From contig NZ_JAIGNL010000001.1 in assembly GCF_019711395.1 (NCBI RefSeq), forward strand, positions 1,302,001 to 1,366,000: a stretch of 64,000 bases of DNA. The letters are read 5' to 3'. The stretch comes from Qipengyuania xiapuensis (lineage in GTDB: Bacteria > Pseudomonadota > Alphaproteobacteria > Sphingomonadales > Sphingomonadaceae). This document shows, piece after piece, positions 1 through 7,947 of the stretch. Below the pieces are notes generated by a model, which saw nothing but the letters and a program-made list of their open reading frames with translations, did no database searches and was not told the origin of the DNA. How positions within the stretch are numbered: the first letter of the stretch is position 1; each line of letters starts with the position of its first letter. The position numbers and the translations under genes are program-made.

Positions 1-2
1 TG

Positions 3-1106
3 GTGCATTCGGTTCGTGTCTGGTGGGACGAGGAGATGGCTCCACGCACCGCCATGCACAACAACGAGAAGGGCTGCTTCCTGACCGCCATGGGCGGCCC
101 ACAAATACCTTTCATAGCGCCGCAGGTCCCATCAAGCGCTGCGCTCGAAGACAGCCGTGTCGAAGCCCGGCTTGGAAGTGATGTGCACGAGAACCTCAGC
201 GACGTCGCCGCCAGCGCACTTAGCGAGGAGAGCCCCTATGGGGACGGCACGCGTACCACTGCGGTCCTCGTGCAGAGAGAGGGTGCGGGTCTCATCGAGA
301 TGTACCATCCTGACTTCGCATGGAATGTGCCCCAGCGAACGTGGTCGGTTGCCAAGAGCATCGCCGCAACGCTTCTGGGCGCGGCCGTCCATCGCGGCGA
401 AGTCGATGTGAGTGACAGCGCCGGCCTGGGCTTCGGCAGGCTGGGCGAACCGCGTCACGCAATCTCGATCGATCATGCCATACGGATGGCGAGCGGCCGC
501 TATTCGGATACGCCGGGCAACCGGACCGACGCGCTCTACTTCGGCGGCGCCACCGTGACCGAGGTCGCGCTCGATTGGCCGCTGGTGAATACGCCCGGCA
601 CTGTCTTCCGCTATGCCAACAACGATACGCTCGCCGCGGTGCAGGCCATCTCCGAGGGGTTCGAGGAGAGCCCGCCCTCTGACTTCTTTGCCAAGCTGGG
701 GATGCACCACACGGTCGCCGAGACCGACTGGAAGGGGAATTACATTCTCTCGAGCCAGGTCTGGTCGACGGCGCGCGATCTAGCGCGGATCGGCAATCTC
801 TATCTCAACGACGGTATCCTACCCAGCGGGGAGCGCCTCCTTCCGACCGACTGGGCGCAATACGTCTCCACCCCATCGGGTCCGCAACCGGATGGCCCTT
901 TCGGCTATGGCGCGGGGTTCTGGCTGTTCAACAAGTCCGAGGGCATTCCGAGCGACACTTTCGCCGCCATGGGCAATCGCGGACAGTTCATAATTATCGT
1001 CCCGAGTCTGAACGTCGTGATCGTCAGAAGGGGTGAAGATCCTGCAGGCTCGCGCTTCGATATTGCGTCATTCACGCGCGATGTCCTTGAATCTCTTGAG
1101 AAATAG
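3..1106 (+). CDS. Serine hydrolase, class C beta-lactamase/esterase fold (5' end probably outside window)
   Basis: The protein has the marks of the beta-lactamase/DD-peptidase-like serine hydrolase family (COG1680 type). An SxxK motif, Ser-Val-Ala-Lys, is at about residues 115-118 of the visible part and would carry the nucleophile. A Tyr-Ala-Asn (YxN) motif is near residue 204, and an Arg-Gly-Gln replaces the usual HxG/KTG near the C-terminus. These enzymes hydrolyse esters or amides; the substrate cannot be read from sequence. The frame is open to the window edge and the first codon seen is a GTG at base 3 with no visible ribosome site, so the true start and any signal peptide are probably upstream. 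It ends with TAG at 1104-1106. Confidence 0.8.
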   Translation: MHSVRVWWDEEMAPRTAMHNNEKGCFLTAMGGPQIPFIAPQVPSSAALEDSRVEARLGSDVHENLSDVAASALSEESPYGDGTRTTAVLVQREGAGLIEMYHPDFAWNVPQRTWSVAKSIAATLLGAAVHRGEVDVSDSAGLGFGRLGEPRHAISIDHAIRMASGRYSDTPGNRTDALYFGGATVTEVALDWPLVNTPGTVFRYANNDTLAAVQAISEGFEESPPSDFFAKLGMHHTVAETDWKGNYILSSQVWSTARDLARIGNLYLNDGILPSGERLLPTDWAQYVSTPSGPQPDGPFGYGAGFWLFNKSEGIPSDTFAAMGNRGQFIIIVPSLNVVIVRRGEDPAGSRFDIASFTRDVLESLEK

Positions 1107-1237
1107 GTATTCAGAAAACCGACTACTTTCCTGAACATCGCCTGCAATCGGGATTCAGCGTCACCTCAGAGCGACTCGCCTAGAACCTCAATCAACCGAG
1201 GCAATCCCGCCGCGGTCGAATTTGAGGAGAGCCTCAC

Positions 1238-1819
1238 ATGAACATCAAGACAAAGGCTTTTGCGAAAGGTGGGATCGCAACCGCAGCTGTCGGCGCAATG
1301 GCGCTGGCAGGAGCTACCCCCGCATATGCAGGTGACCGCGACGATGACGGCATTTCTGTTGGCGACGTGATCGCCGGTGCCGTGATCATCGGTGGTATCG
1401 CCGCCATCGCCAATGCGGCGAGCAAGGACCGCGACTACTACCGCGACGGCCGCTATTACCGCGATGGTCGTTACTATCGAGACGGCCGCGAATATCGCCG
1501 CGGCGCCTATCGCCACCGTGGAAGCCCGCGCCAAGCCGTCGAACGCTGTATCCGCAAGGCCGAGCGCATCGCGCACCGCAGCGGCTACCGCTTCGCCCAG
1601 GTGACCGACATCCGCGACGTGGACGACACGCGCTATGGCTGGAGGGTCAAGGGCCGCATGGTTGTCGACGGCAATCGTGGTTGGGGCGGATATGACCGCT
1701 ACGACCGTCGCTATGATCGTCGCGGCTACCGCGACCGCGATAGCGGCAAGTTCACCTGCTACGTCGAGCGAGGCCGCGGTGCCCAGGTCGATTTCAAGGG
1801 AATTCGCGGCCTCCGCTAA
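1238..1819 (+). CDS. Exported Arg/Tyr/Gly-rich protein A, unknown function
   Basis: A 193-residue protein with a clear Sec signal peptide: a Lys-rich start, a hydrophobic Ala/Gly stretch and an AYA-G cleavage site near residue 31. A Gly/Ala/Ile-rich segment (Gly-Asp-Val-Ile-Ala-Gly onward, about residues 43-63) could span or pack in a membrane like a glycine zipper. It is followed by tandem YRDGR-type units (about residues 67-87) and a C-terminal domain with two Cys. The repeat units use different synonymous codons, which points to selection on the protein. A GAGGAG ribosome site lies about ten bases before the ATG. The next gene, at 1989, has the same domain order, so the two are tandem paralogues. 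No function is recognised. Confidence 0.85.
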   Translation: MNIKTKAFAKGGIATAAVGAMALAGATPAYAGDRDDDGISVGDVIAGAVIIGGIAAIANAASKDRDYYRDGRYYRDGRYYRDGREYRRGAYRHRGSPRQAVERCIRKAERIAHRSGYRFAQVTDIRDVDDTRYGWRVKGRMVVDGNRGWGGYDRYDRRYDRRGYRDRDSGKFTCYVERGRGAQVDFKGIRGLR

Positions 1820-1853
1820 TCCCATCATCTAGCGACATTCACAGTCGTCACGG

Positions 1854-1886
1854 GCGGCCCGGACCACATCTCCGGGCCGCTTTTTC
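1854..1886 (+). terminator. Intrinsic terminator after exported protein A
   Basis: A perfect 10-bp stem (GCGGCCCGGA pairing with TCCGGGCCGC) with a 7-base loop is followed directly by TTTTTC. It lies 35 bases after the stop of the gene ending at 1819 and separates it from its downstream paralogue, so the two are probably transcribed independently. Confidence 0.9.
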
Positions 1887-1988
1887 GTGCGCGGTTCAGC
1901 TACGCTACATGCCGCGAGGCGCACGGGATACGCAGTGTGACACGACTCGTGCCAGGTGGGGGTGCGGGTGACAGACAGGGACCGGCCC

Positions 1989-2774
1989 ATGCCGCAAATT
2001 AGAACTCTTGCCGCAGCACCTGCCTTGCTGGCGGCTTTCTCCATGACATTGACCCCCGCCTCGGCAGCCGAATTGCCGCAGCTCGTCCGGGCCGCTCCGG
2101 CGCATGCAGACGCGGCTCCGGTATTCGATATCGAGAACTCGCAGACCGCAGAGCACCGCCGCTACCGGCGTTATCGCTATCGCCGCGGGCCCGATGCAGG
2201 CGACGTGATCGCGGGTGTGCTGATCTTCGGCGCGATCGCCGCTGCCGCCGACCGTGCGAGCCGCCGCGACCGGGACCGTGATTATCGCGACCGCGAATAC
2301 CGGGATCGGGACTATCCCGACTATCGCCGCGACGACGTCCGCTATGACGATGTCCGCGGGATCGACCGTGCGGTGCGCATGTGCATCGACCGGGTCGAGC
2401 GCGATACGCGGGTCGAGACGGTGGACCGCGTGGACCGCACCGCTCGTGGCTGGCAGGTCGAGGGTACGATCTTCAACGGCGACGCGTTCACCTGCACCAT
2501 CGGCGAGAACGGCCGCATTCGCGACATCGATTATGGCGATCGCGATGCCCGCTACATCCCCGGCGACGAAGATCTGGACGACGATTTCGCGCGTGCGGAT
2601 GTCGAGGACCGGCAGTGGGACGACGATCGTTACGCAGCCGAGCGTGCGCGCATCGATGGCGGCATTGCGGCGGATGCTGGCGATGCCCAAGCCGCCTATC
2701 CGGGCGGGCCGATCGAAGGCGAGGACGAGGTCGACGGCGACCTCGAAATCGGGACCGGTTACCCGGGCGCCTGA
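1989..2774 (+). CDS. Exported Arg/Asp/Tyr-rich protein B, paralogue of the preceding gene
   Basis: A 261-residue protein starting at the ATG at 1989, chosen because it begins a normal signal peptide ending in ASA-A and has AGGGA upstream; the GTG at 1956 would only add a polar extension. It shares with the gene at 1238 an Arg/Tyr-rich stretch, a Gly-Asp-Val-Ile-Ala-Gly hydrophobic segment, a run of RDRDYRDRE-like residues and a C-terminal part with the pattern Gly-Trp-x-Val-x-Gly followed by Phe-Thr-Cys. It has an additional acidic C-terminal tail of about 80 residues. Its 3' end overlaps the convergent TRIC-family gene by 16 bases. Cell-envelope location is inferred; the function is unknown. 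Confidence 0.85.
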   Translation: MPQIRTLAAAPALLAAFSMTLTPASAAELPQLVRAAPAHADAAPVFDIENSQTAEHRRYRRYRYRRGPDAGDVIAGVLIFGAIAAAADRASRRDRDRDYRDREYRDRDYPDYRRDDVRYDDVRGIDRAVRMCIDRVERDTRVETVDRVDRTARGWQVEGTIFNGDAFTCTIGENGRIRDIDYGDRDARYIPGDEDLDDDFARADVEDRQWDDDRYAAERARIDGGIAADAGDAQAAYPGGPIEGEDEVDGDLEIGTGYPGA

Positions 2775-3406
2775 TCGCTCCCGGCCTCGCGCTCCCCGTA
2801 GGAAGGCAGGCCGAGGTTCCAGTGGATTGCGGCGAGCCGGAGGCCGAAGCCTGCCACCGTCGCCGCGATCCACACCCACCAGCGTTCCAGATCGATCATC
2901 GAACCAAGCACGGTGAGGCTGGCCGACAGCGCTGCGGCGGTGACGTAAAGCTCGGGCCGCATGAGGATCGATGGCCGTCCGGCAAGCACGTCGCGGATGA
3001 TGCCGCCCGCCGTACCCGTGATCACGCCCATGAGGATCGCCGGCACGACCGGCACGCCGTACTCCAGCGCCTTGGCCGAGCCGAGCACTGCATAGGCGGC
3101 AAGGCCGAGCCCGTCGGCGATCGACAGGAAACGTCCTTCCCACCAGCGGGTTGGCGTGAACCAGGCGAAGAGCGCCACGGCCAGGCACACCACGGCCACC
3201 CATCCATCGGTGATCCAGAAGACCGGCGCTCCGATCAGTAGGTCGCGGATCGAGCCGCCACCGACGCCCGTGATCAGTGCGAAGAACACCAGGGTGACGA
3301 GCGTTTGCTTCTCCTTGGCCGCAACCAGCGCTCCGGTCAGGGCGAAGATCGCCACGCCCGCAAGATCGAGCCAGTCGAGCACGGGAGTGAGGATCGTCTC
3401 GTTCAA
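2759..3406 (-). CDS. TRIC-type (UPF0126) integral membrane channel family protein
   Basis: A 215-residue protein with about seven hydrophobic segments and two copies of the family motif: Gly-Gly-Gly-Ser-Ile-Arg-Asp near residue 50 and Gly-Gly-Ile-Ile-Arg-Asp near residue 137. This internal duplication is typical of the prokaryotic TRIC/UPF0126 family of small trimeric cation channels in the inner membrane. The start appears to be TTG overlapping the TGA of the upstream PepSY gene (TTGA), so it is probably translated by coupling. The PepSY neighbour gives no firm hint of the physiological ion. The family call is firm; the transported ion is unknown. Confidence 0.85.
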   Translation of the reverse strand: MNETILTPVLDWLDLAGVAIFALTGALVAAKEKQTLVTLVFFALITGVGGGSIRDLLIGAPVFWITDGWVAVVCLAVALFAWFTPTRWWEGRFLSIADGLGLAAYAVLGSAKALEYGVPVVPAILMGVITGTAGGIIRDVLAGRPSILMRPELYVTAAALSASLTVLGSMIDLERWWVWIAATVAGFGLRLAAIHWNLGLPSYGEREAGSDQAPG

Positions 3407-4107
3407 GCCGGGACCTTCACTTTCGCTTTGCGGCGGCGGAACATCAGGATGCAGCCAAGGAGCGACCCGAGGACGCCGAGGCCTGCAAACAGGATCAGGA
3501 TCGGATGGCTGGTGTCCTCACGGGTCTGGAGGTCCATGATGTGCAGACCCCAGACGAAATCGAAGGTCCGCCACCATTCGGTGCGCACGGCCTCGATCCG
3601 GCCTGTTTCGGTGCCGACATAGACATGCGTCCCGTCCGCTAGTGCCACCTGCCAGACCGGCATCGGGCGGCGGAAATCGAAGGGGACGTTTTCGGCATCG
3701 AAGCGCGTCGCGCTCACCACCTTGTCGCCGCCGACAATTCCGCTCTCGACGATCATGCGCGCCTCTATTTCGGAGAGCGGCGACATCTTCTTGCCATTCG
3801 CGCGGAAGCGTTCGCTGGTGCCGTCCATATAGGTGATGCGCGTGACGGTTTCGCCGCGCTCGACCTGCGTTGCGACCGAACGCACCGGAGCCGTGCTTTC
3901 CGATGGAAGCGAGACGGAGATATTGGTGTCCTTGGGCAGCGCCTCCTCCTGCACAGGCAGGCGAAGGTGGTTGCCGCGCACTTCCTCGATCGGCTTGATC
4001 ACCATGACGAGACCGGTGACGGTCCACATCAGGATGGGAAAACCCACCAGCCAGCCAAGCCAGATGTGCCACTTTGCGTATCGCTGCATCATGCGCTGTT
4101 GCGCCAT
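3403..4107 (-). CDS. PepSY domain membrane protein
   Basis: A 234-residue protein with an N-terminal transmembrane helix (about residues 14-37, opening with the Trp-His-x-Trp-Leu-Gly pattern of PepSY-associated TM proteins). A periplasmic region of about 150 residues follows, and a second helix near the C-terminus is followed by Arg/Lys, giving both ends inside. PepSY proteins of this topology often accompany iron reductases or siderophore uptake, but no such partner is nearby. It lies 44 bases after the amidase gene on the same strand and overlaps the TRIC gene by four bases, so the three probably form one operon. A GGGAG site precedes the ATG. Confidence 0.8.
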   Translation of the reverse strand: MAQQRMMQRYAKWHIWLGWLVGFPILMWTVTGLVMVIKPIEEVRGNHLRLPVQEEALPKDTNISVSLPSESTAPVRSVATQVERGETVTRITYMDGTSERFRANGKKMSPLSEIEARMIVESGIVGGDKVVSATRFDAENVPFDFRRPMPVWQVALADGTHVYVGTETGRIEAVRTEWWRTFDFVWGLHIMDLQTREDTSHPILILFAGLGVLGSLLGCILMFRRRKAKVKVPA

Positions 4108-4151
4108 TCATTTGCTCCCGAACTTTGCGCGCGAGCATTGGGCAATGGCGT

Positions 4152-5480
4152 TCAGGAGTGCAACACCTGCCCGATTTCATCCGCAGCCGCGATGCAGGCC
4201 AGATCGCACCAGCGCGGTCCCATCACCTGCATTCCGCAGGGCAGGCCTCCGGTCCCGCCAATGGGCAGGACGGTCGCAGGAAGGTTGGGAAAGGTCGCAA
4301 GGCCGGCCCAGCAAAGGCCCGCAGCGCCCGGCACGTCGGTGCCGTCGATATCGATCATGCCATCGAAGACCCGCGTCTTGCTGTGCGGCACGGCGAGGAC
4401 GGGGGCGGGCGGAGCGAGGACGAAATCGTACTCCTCGAACAGTGCGGCCCAGGCCATCTCGTTGCGCGCCTGCTGGTCGAGCATGTTGAACCAGTCGGTC
4501 GCGCTCGCGCGCTTTCCGTCCTTCGAGGGAGCACCGCGCGCCATCGCGACGTTCAGCATACGCATGTAGTCGGCGTGCTGGGCCTTGAGGTCCGGGACGA
4601 GCGCGCTCTGCCGGTCGACGCGGACACCTGCGGCCTCCAGCGCGTTTGCCGCTGCCTCCATCGGCCCTCGCACGGCATCGGAGGTCGGGCAGTCGGGATG
4701 GTCGATGATCATGAGGACGCGCGTATCGCGCAGGGCCTGCTTCGGTTGCACCAGCGGCAGGCTGGACGTGATGCGAAGCAGGGCCGCAAGATCCTGCGCG
4801 TTGCGGGCAAGGGGGCCCGCGATGGAGAGCGCCCCGTCATGCGCCCCGCGACCCGCCATCAGCGGATGATCGTGACCTTTCTTGCTGATCAGGCCCCAGC
4901 TCGTCTTGTGGCCCCAGACACCGCAGAAATGCGCCGGTACGCGAACCGAGCCGCCGATGTCGGTCCCGAATTCGCATGGCACCATCCCTGCCGCTACTGC
5001 CGCAGCCGATCCGCCGGACGAGCCGCCGGGCGAGCGTTCGTGATCGTGCGGATTATGCGTCCGGCCATAGACTGGGTTGGCCGATTGCCAGTCGGCGAGG
5101 TCGGGCGGGACATTGGTCTTGCCGAGGAAGACGACGCCAGCCTGCTTGAGCTTGCGGACCACAATCGAATCGCGGCTCGCGATATTGTCCTTGTACGCCT
5201 CGTGCCCCCAGCACGTGGGCAGGCCTGCAATGTCGAAACTTTCCTTGATCGTCATCGGCACGCCGAACAGCGGCTGATCCTTGGACGGCTTGCCGAGTGC
5301 CTTTGCCGCATCGCGTGCCCTATCGAAATCGCAAACCACCACGGCATCGATATGCGCATCGAGATGCTCGATCCGCGCGATCGCATCGTCGACCGCTTCG
5401 AGCGGCGTAAGCTCGCCGCCTGCAATTTTCGCTGCCAGCTCGAGCGCTCCGGGCTGGTCGGTCAGTTTCGGATAAGCCAA
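4152..5480 (-). CDS. Amidase, amidase-signature family
   Basis: A 442-residue enzyme of normal length for the amidase-signature family, hydrolysing a C-N amide bond. The catalytic Lys is in the Thr-Ile-Lys-Glu-Ser motif at about residue 85. The Gly/Ser-rich signature Gly-Gly-Ser-Ser-Gly-Gly-Ser, which supplies the cis-Ser, is near residue 155, and the nucleophilic Ser is in the Gly-Gly-Ser-Val-Arg-Val-Pro stretch that follows. No signal peptide is seen, so it is cytoplasmic. It is not gatA by context, since gatC and gatB are absent. The substrate is unknown. It heads the amidase-PepSY-TRIC run and lies 58 bases after the DUF4403 gene. Confidence 0.9.
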   Translation of the reverse strand: MAYPKLTDQPGALELAAKIAGGELTPLEAVDDAIARIEHLDAHIDAVVVCDFDRARDAAKALGKPSKDQPLFGVPMTIKESFDIAGLPTCWGHEAYKDNIASRDSIVVRKLKQAGVVFLGKTNVPPDLADWQSANPVYGRTHNPHDHERSPGGSSGGSAAAVAAGMVPCEFGTDIGGSVRVPAHFCGVWGHKTSWGLISKKGHDHPLMAGRGAHDGALSIAGPLARNAQDLAALLRITSSLPLVQPKQALRDTRVLMIIDHPDCPTSDAVRGPMEAAANALEAAGVRVDRQSALVPDLKAQHADYMRMLNVAMARGAPSKDGKRASATDWFNMLDQQARNEMAWAALFEEYDFVLAPPAPVLAVPHSKTRVFDGMIDIDGTDVPGAAGLCWAGLATFPNLPATVLPIGGTGGLPCGMQVMGPRWCDLACIAAADEIGQVLHS

Positions 5481-5538
5481 TCGATTCCCCTCTCTCCGCG
5501 CAGTCTGGCGTAAACAGCGCCGAAAGCAAGGCGAGGGA

Positions 5539-6999
5539 TTACTGGGGGTTGTAGGTCAGGGCTGCATCTGCGGTTGCTTCTACCGGCAGGTAGAGGCCCG
5601 CGCCTGCGGCTTTCAGCTGCCCCGTCTGGACGCTCTCGATACTGGCAGCGAGCACGACATCGCCGATGCGCTTGTCCTTTAGTGCGGTGTCGATCTTTCC
5701 TAGCAAGTCATCGAAATCATTCTCGAAATTCTGCGTCAGGGCATCGGCGATAGTTGCCCGATAGGTCGGTGATCGCGCGATCCTGAGGAGCAGTTCGGTC
5801 GGAAGCGAACTCGTGACGCCGTGGATGTCCAGCTCGGCGAATTCGACCTTGCGGGAATTCGCGGAATTGCGGGGCAGGGCGGTGATCCAGACCGTTCCGT
5901 CGGCCTCGAGCGTCTCCGATCCCGCCAGGCGTGCTTCGATATCGGTTCCGACTGCGATCCTGCCGCCGATCGTGCCATAAACCCTTATGTTGGAGAAAGT
6001 CGCCTCGACCGGGGCGAGCCCCGGAATGTCGAACGGGCGCTCCGCGCGCTCTTCGAGTGCGCGGAGGATGACCGGTTCGAGCACGGCATAATCCGCGATG
6101 ACCGGCACAGTGAGCGCGAGATTTCCCGACTGAGCCAGCCACGGGCTCCTTGGCGGCAACGGCACAGGCGCTGGTCGCTGCGGTTTCGTGCCGACGGCAG
6201 TGGTGGTGAGTGCATCCATGGCAAGCTTGAGGGTGATCGTCTCGCCAGCGACATCGTATCCGCCGTATCTCAGGGCTTTGGGCTCGACCTGCATCCAGAC
6301 GGCAGGGTTCTCGCGGTTCAGTTCGATCACGGTGAAGCTCTGTTCCCACAAGGGCTCCATCCGCTCGCGAAGCCCGAAGTTCGCGACGCGTCGTTCGAGC
6401 AGCGTTTCGATACGACCTACAATCGGTGCCAGTTTCTCGTCCGCATGCTTCTGCAGGTCGATGCGCCGCCCGAGGAACTCGAAATGCGGCGCGTCGACCC
6501 ACTGGTAGCGGATGGAAACCCTGGCACTGGGCTCCCAGCCCTCGTCGACATCGAGCCTCACATCGGCGTGGACGCGGGCGCGGGCCGTCGCAGTCTCGTT
6601 CTTCAGAATACCGCCTATATCGCTCGCGCGGACCACTGCCGTGACTGGCATTGTGACCGTGAAGACTTCGCCGCGTCCCGCTACCTGCAAGCGCCCGCGG
6701 TCGGCATGGCCACGGATATCGCATTCGATTTCGGGCGTCTTGAGTTTGATGAATGCAATGCGGACTTTCTCGGGTGCAACGCAGGTCGCATCTTCCTGCG
6801 AAATCGAGAAAAGTCTTCGGGGAATCTCGCGCTCAAGCTCGCGCTTCACGTCGGACAGGGCAATTTCGACCAGAGCGGAAAGTTGGCTGGTCCCGCTCTC
6901 GAATTCTACCGGATCGTCTGCGCGCGGCGGCGGCTCGGCCTCCTTCTTCGCGCAAGCAGCGAGCGCGAGCATGATGGCGAAAATCGTTGCTCCGCGCAT
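5539..6999 (-). CDS. DUF4403-type lipoprotein
   Basis: A 486-residue protein. The ATG at 6999 is chosen over an upstream one at 7047 because it starts a typical lipoprotein signal with lipobox Leu-Ala-Ala-Cys at about residues 13-16. The long periplasmic part contains the Ala-Leu-Thr-Thr-Thr then Pro-Leu-Pro-Pro pattern that I associate with DUF4403 proteins; the family is envelope-located and of unknown biochemical role. The first third carries charged, Arg/Glu-rich strands suggesting a beta-rich lipid-facing or tubular fold. It is followed by the amidase gene on the same strand. The lipoprotein call is strong; the family name is from memory of its motifs. Confidence 0.7.
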   Translation of the reverse strand: MRGATIFAIMLALAACAKKEAEPPPRADDPVEFESGTSQLSALVEIALSDVKRELEREIPRRLFSISQEDATCVAPEKVRIAFIKLKTPEIECDIRGHADRGRLQVAGRGEVFTVTMPVTAVVRASDIGGILKNETATARARVHADVRLDVDEGWEPSARVSIRYQWVDAPHFEFLGRRIDLQKHADEKLAPIVGRIETLLERRVANFGLRERMEPLWEQSFTVIELNRENPAVWMQVEPKALRYGGYDVAGETITLKLAMDALTTTAVGTKPQRPAPVPLPPRSPWLAQSGNLALTVPVIADYAVLEPVILRALEERAERPFDIPGLAPVEATFSNIRVYGTIGGRIAVGTDIEARLAGSETLEADGTVWITALPRNSANSRKVEFAELDIHGVTSSLPTELLLRIARSPTYRATIADALTQNFENDFDDLLGKIDTALKDKRIGDVVLAASIESVQTGQLKAAGAGLYLPVEATADAALTYNPQ

Positions 7000-7088
7000 G
7001 GCCGCACCTGTCCCCAAGCCCTGCATAACGCCTGCGAGGATAGGCAAAACGCCAGAATCAGCCAGAGAATTGTAATCCGATTGCCTTT

Positions 7089-7922
7089 CTAGGCTCCATT
7101 CGCCTCGGAAACTTCGGGCGTATCGCCGCAGGCGAGGGCCAACGCGAGGCCATAGCCGAGGATCGGTGCGGCGCCGTATCCGATGAGGACGCTGGGGTAG
7201 TGGTTCATGATCGAGAGGATCGTGAATCCGAACAGGCTACCTGCGAGAGTGTAGCGCATCGATCTTGGAGCGTGGATCGTACGCAGCATCAGGAAGAAGC
7301 TGGCAGCCAGGGAAAGGAACAGTCCCGCCATCAGGAGCGGCGAAACGCCTGCCGCGTCGATCAGGACACGCTCGACGAAGGGCTGGGGCGGGGGATTGCC
7401 GCGTATCGCCATCACTATGGCTGCAAAGAATGCGAAGATCGTGACCAATCCGATGCGCCAGTCCTTGGAGACATCGTGGAAGCCGATTGCCGCGAAGACG
7501 ATGGCGAAACCGATCGCGGCATCGGGCTGCAAAAGGCCGGCAAGGATCGCGGTCAGCAGGATCGGGGCGGCATAGTCCTTGTCCTTCAGCGCGAGGACTA
7601 GAATGGTGGGCACCAGCAGGCCGGCTGTATGCAGGCGAAATGGTCCGAGAGGGAGCCAGCGCGCCACGCCTTCGACCGAGGGTCCGGTGACAAGGGGCAC
7701 GAAGAGGGCGAGCAACAGCGCGAGCATAATGCCACGACGAACGCGCAGCGACCGCGGCGCGGATACGAAGAGTACCAGCAGCAGGGCGACAACGAGCGCA
7801 CCCGCGTTGACCAGCAGGTAGTTGGCAGGAGCGCCAGCGAGCTGGAGATATCCGAGACCGGCGAGGACGGGGAGGGCAAGCGCAAGCAGCGCGGTCAGCC
7901 GGCTGCGAAGCGCTTGTCCCAT
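7089..7922 (-). CDS. Small polytopic membrane protein with SEDS-like (FtsW/RodA) motifs
   Basis: A 277-residue, very hydrophobic protein with about eight predicted transmembrane segments. It contains Gly-Val-Ala-Arg-Trp-Leu-x-Leu-Gly (residues 85-93) and, about 40 residues later, Leu-Gln-Pro-Asp (131-134). In FtsW/RodA glycosyltransferases the sequences GAxRWxxLG and AQPDLGT occur in the same order with similar spacing. The protein is much shorter than true SEDS polymerases (about 370-420 residues), and the usual Pro-Ser-Glu after the first motif is replaced. It follows lpd by 25 bases on the same strand and may be cotranscribed with the 2-oxoglutarate dehydrogenase genes. A degenerate SEDS relative is my best guess; an unrelated membrane protein is possible. 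Confidence 0.6.
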   Translation of the reverse strand: MGQALRSRLTALLALALPVLAGLGYLQLAGAPANYLLVNAGALVVALLLVLFVSAPRSLRVRRGIMLALLLALFVPLVTGPSVEGVARWLPLGPFRLHTAGLLVPTILVLALKDKDYAAPILLTAILAGLLQPDAAIGFAIVFAAIGFHDVSKDWRIGLVTIFAFFAAIVMAIRGNPPPQPFVERVLIDAAGVSPLLMAGLFLSLAASFFLMLRTIHAPRSMRYTLAGSLFGFTILSIMNHYPSVLIGYGAAPILGYGLALALACGDTPEVSEANGA

Positions 7923-7947
7923 ATCCTGCCCCCGCCTGTGTCTCCGG

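Noticed and set aside
4152-5480. gatA (Glu-tRNA amidotransferase subunit A)
   Set aside because: No gatC or gatB adjacent, and the sequence around the signature fits generic amidases better.
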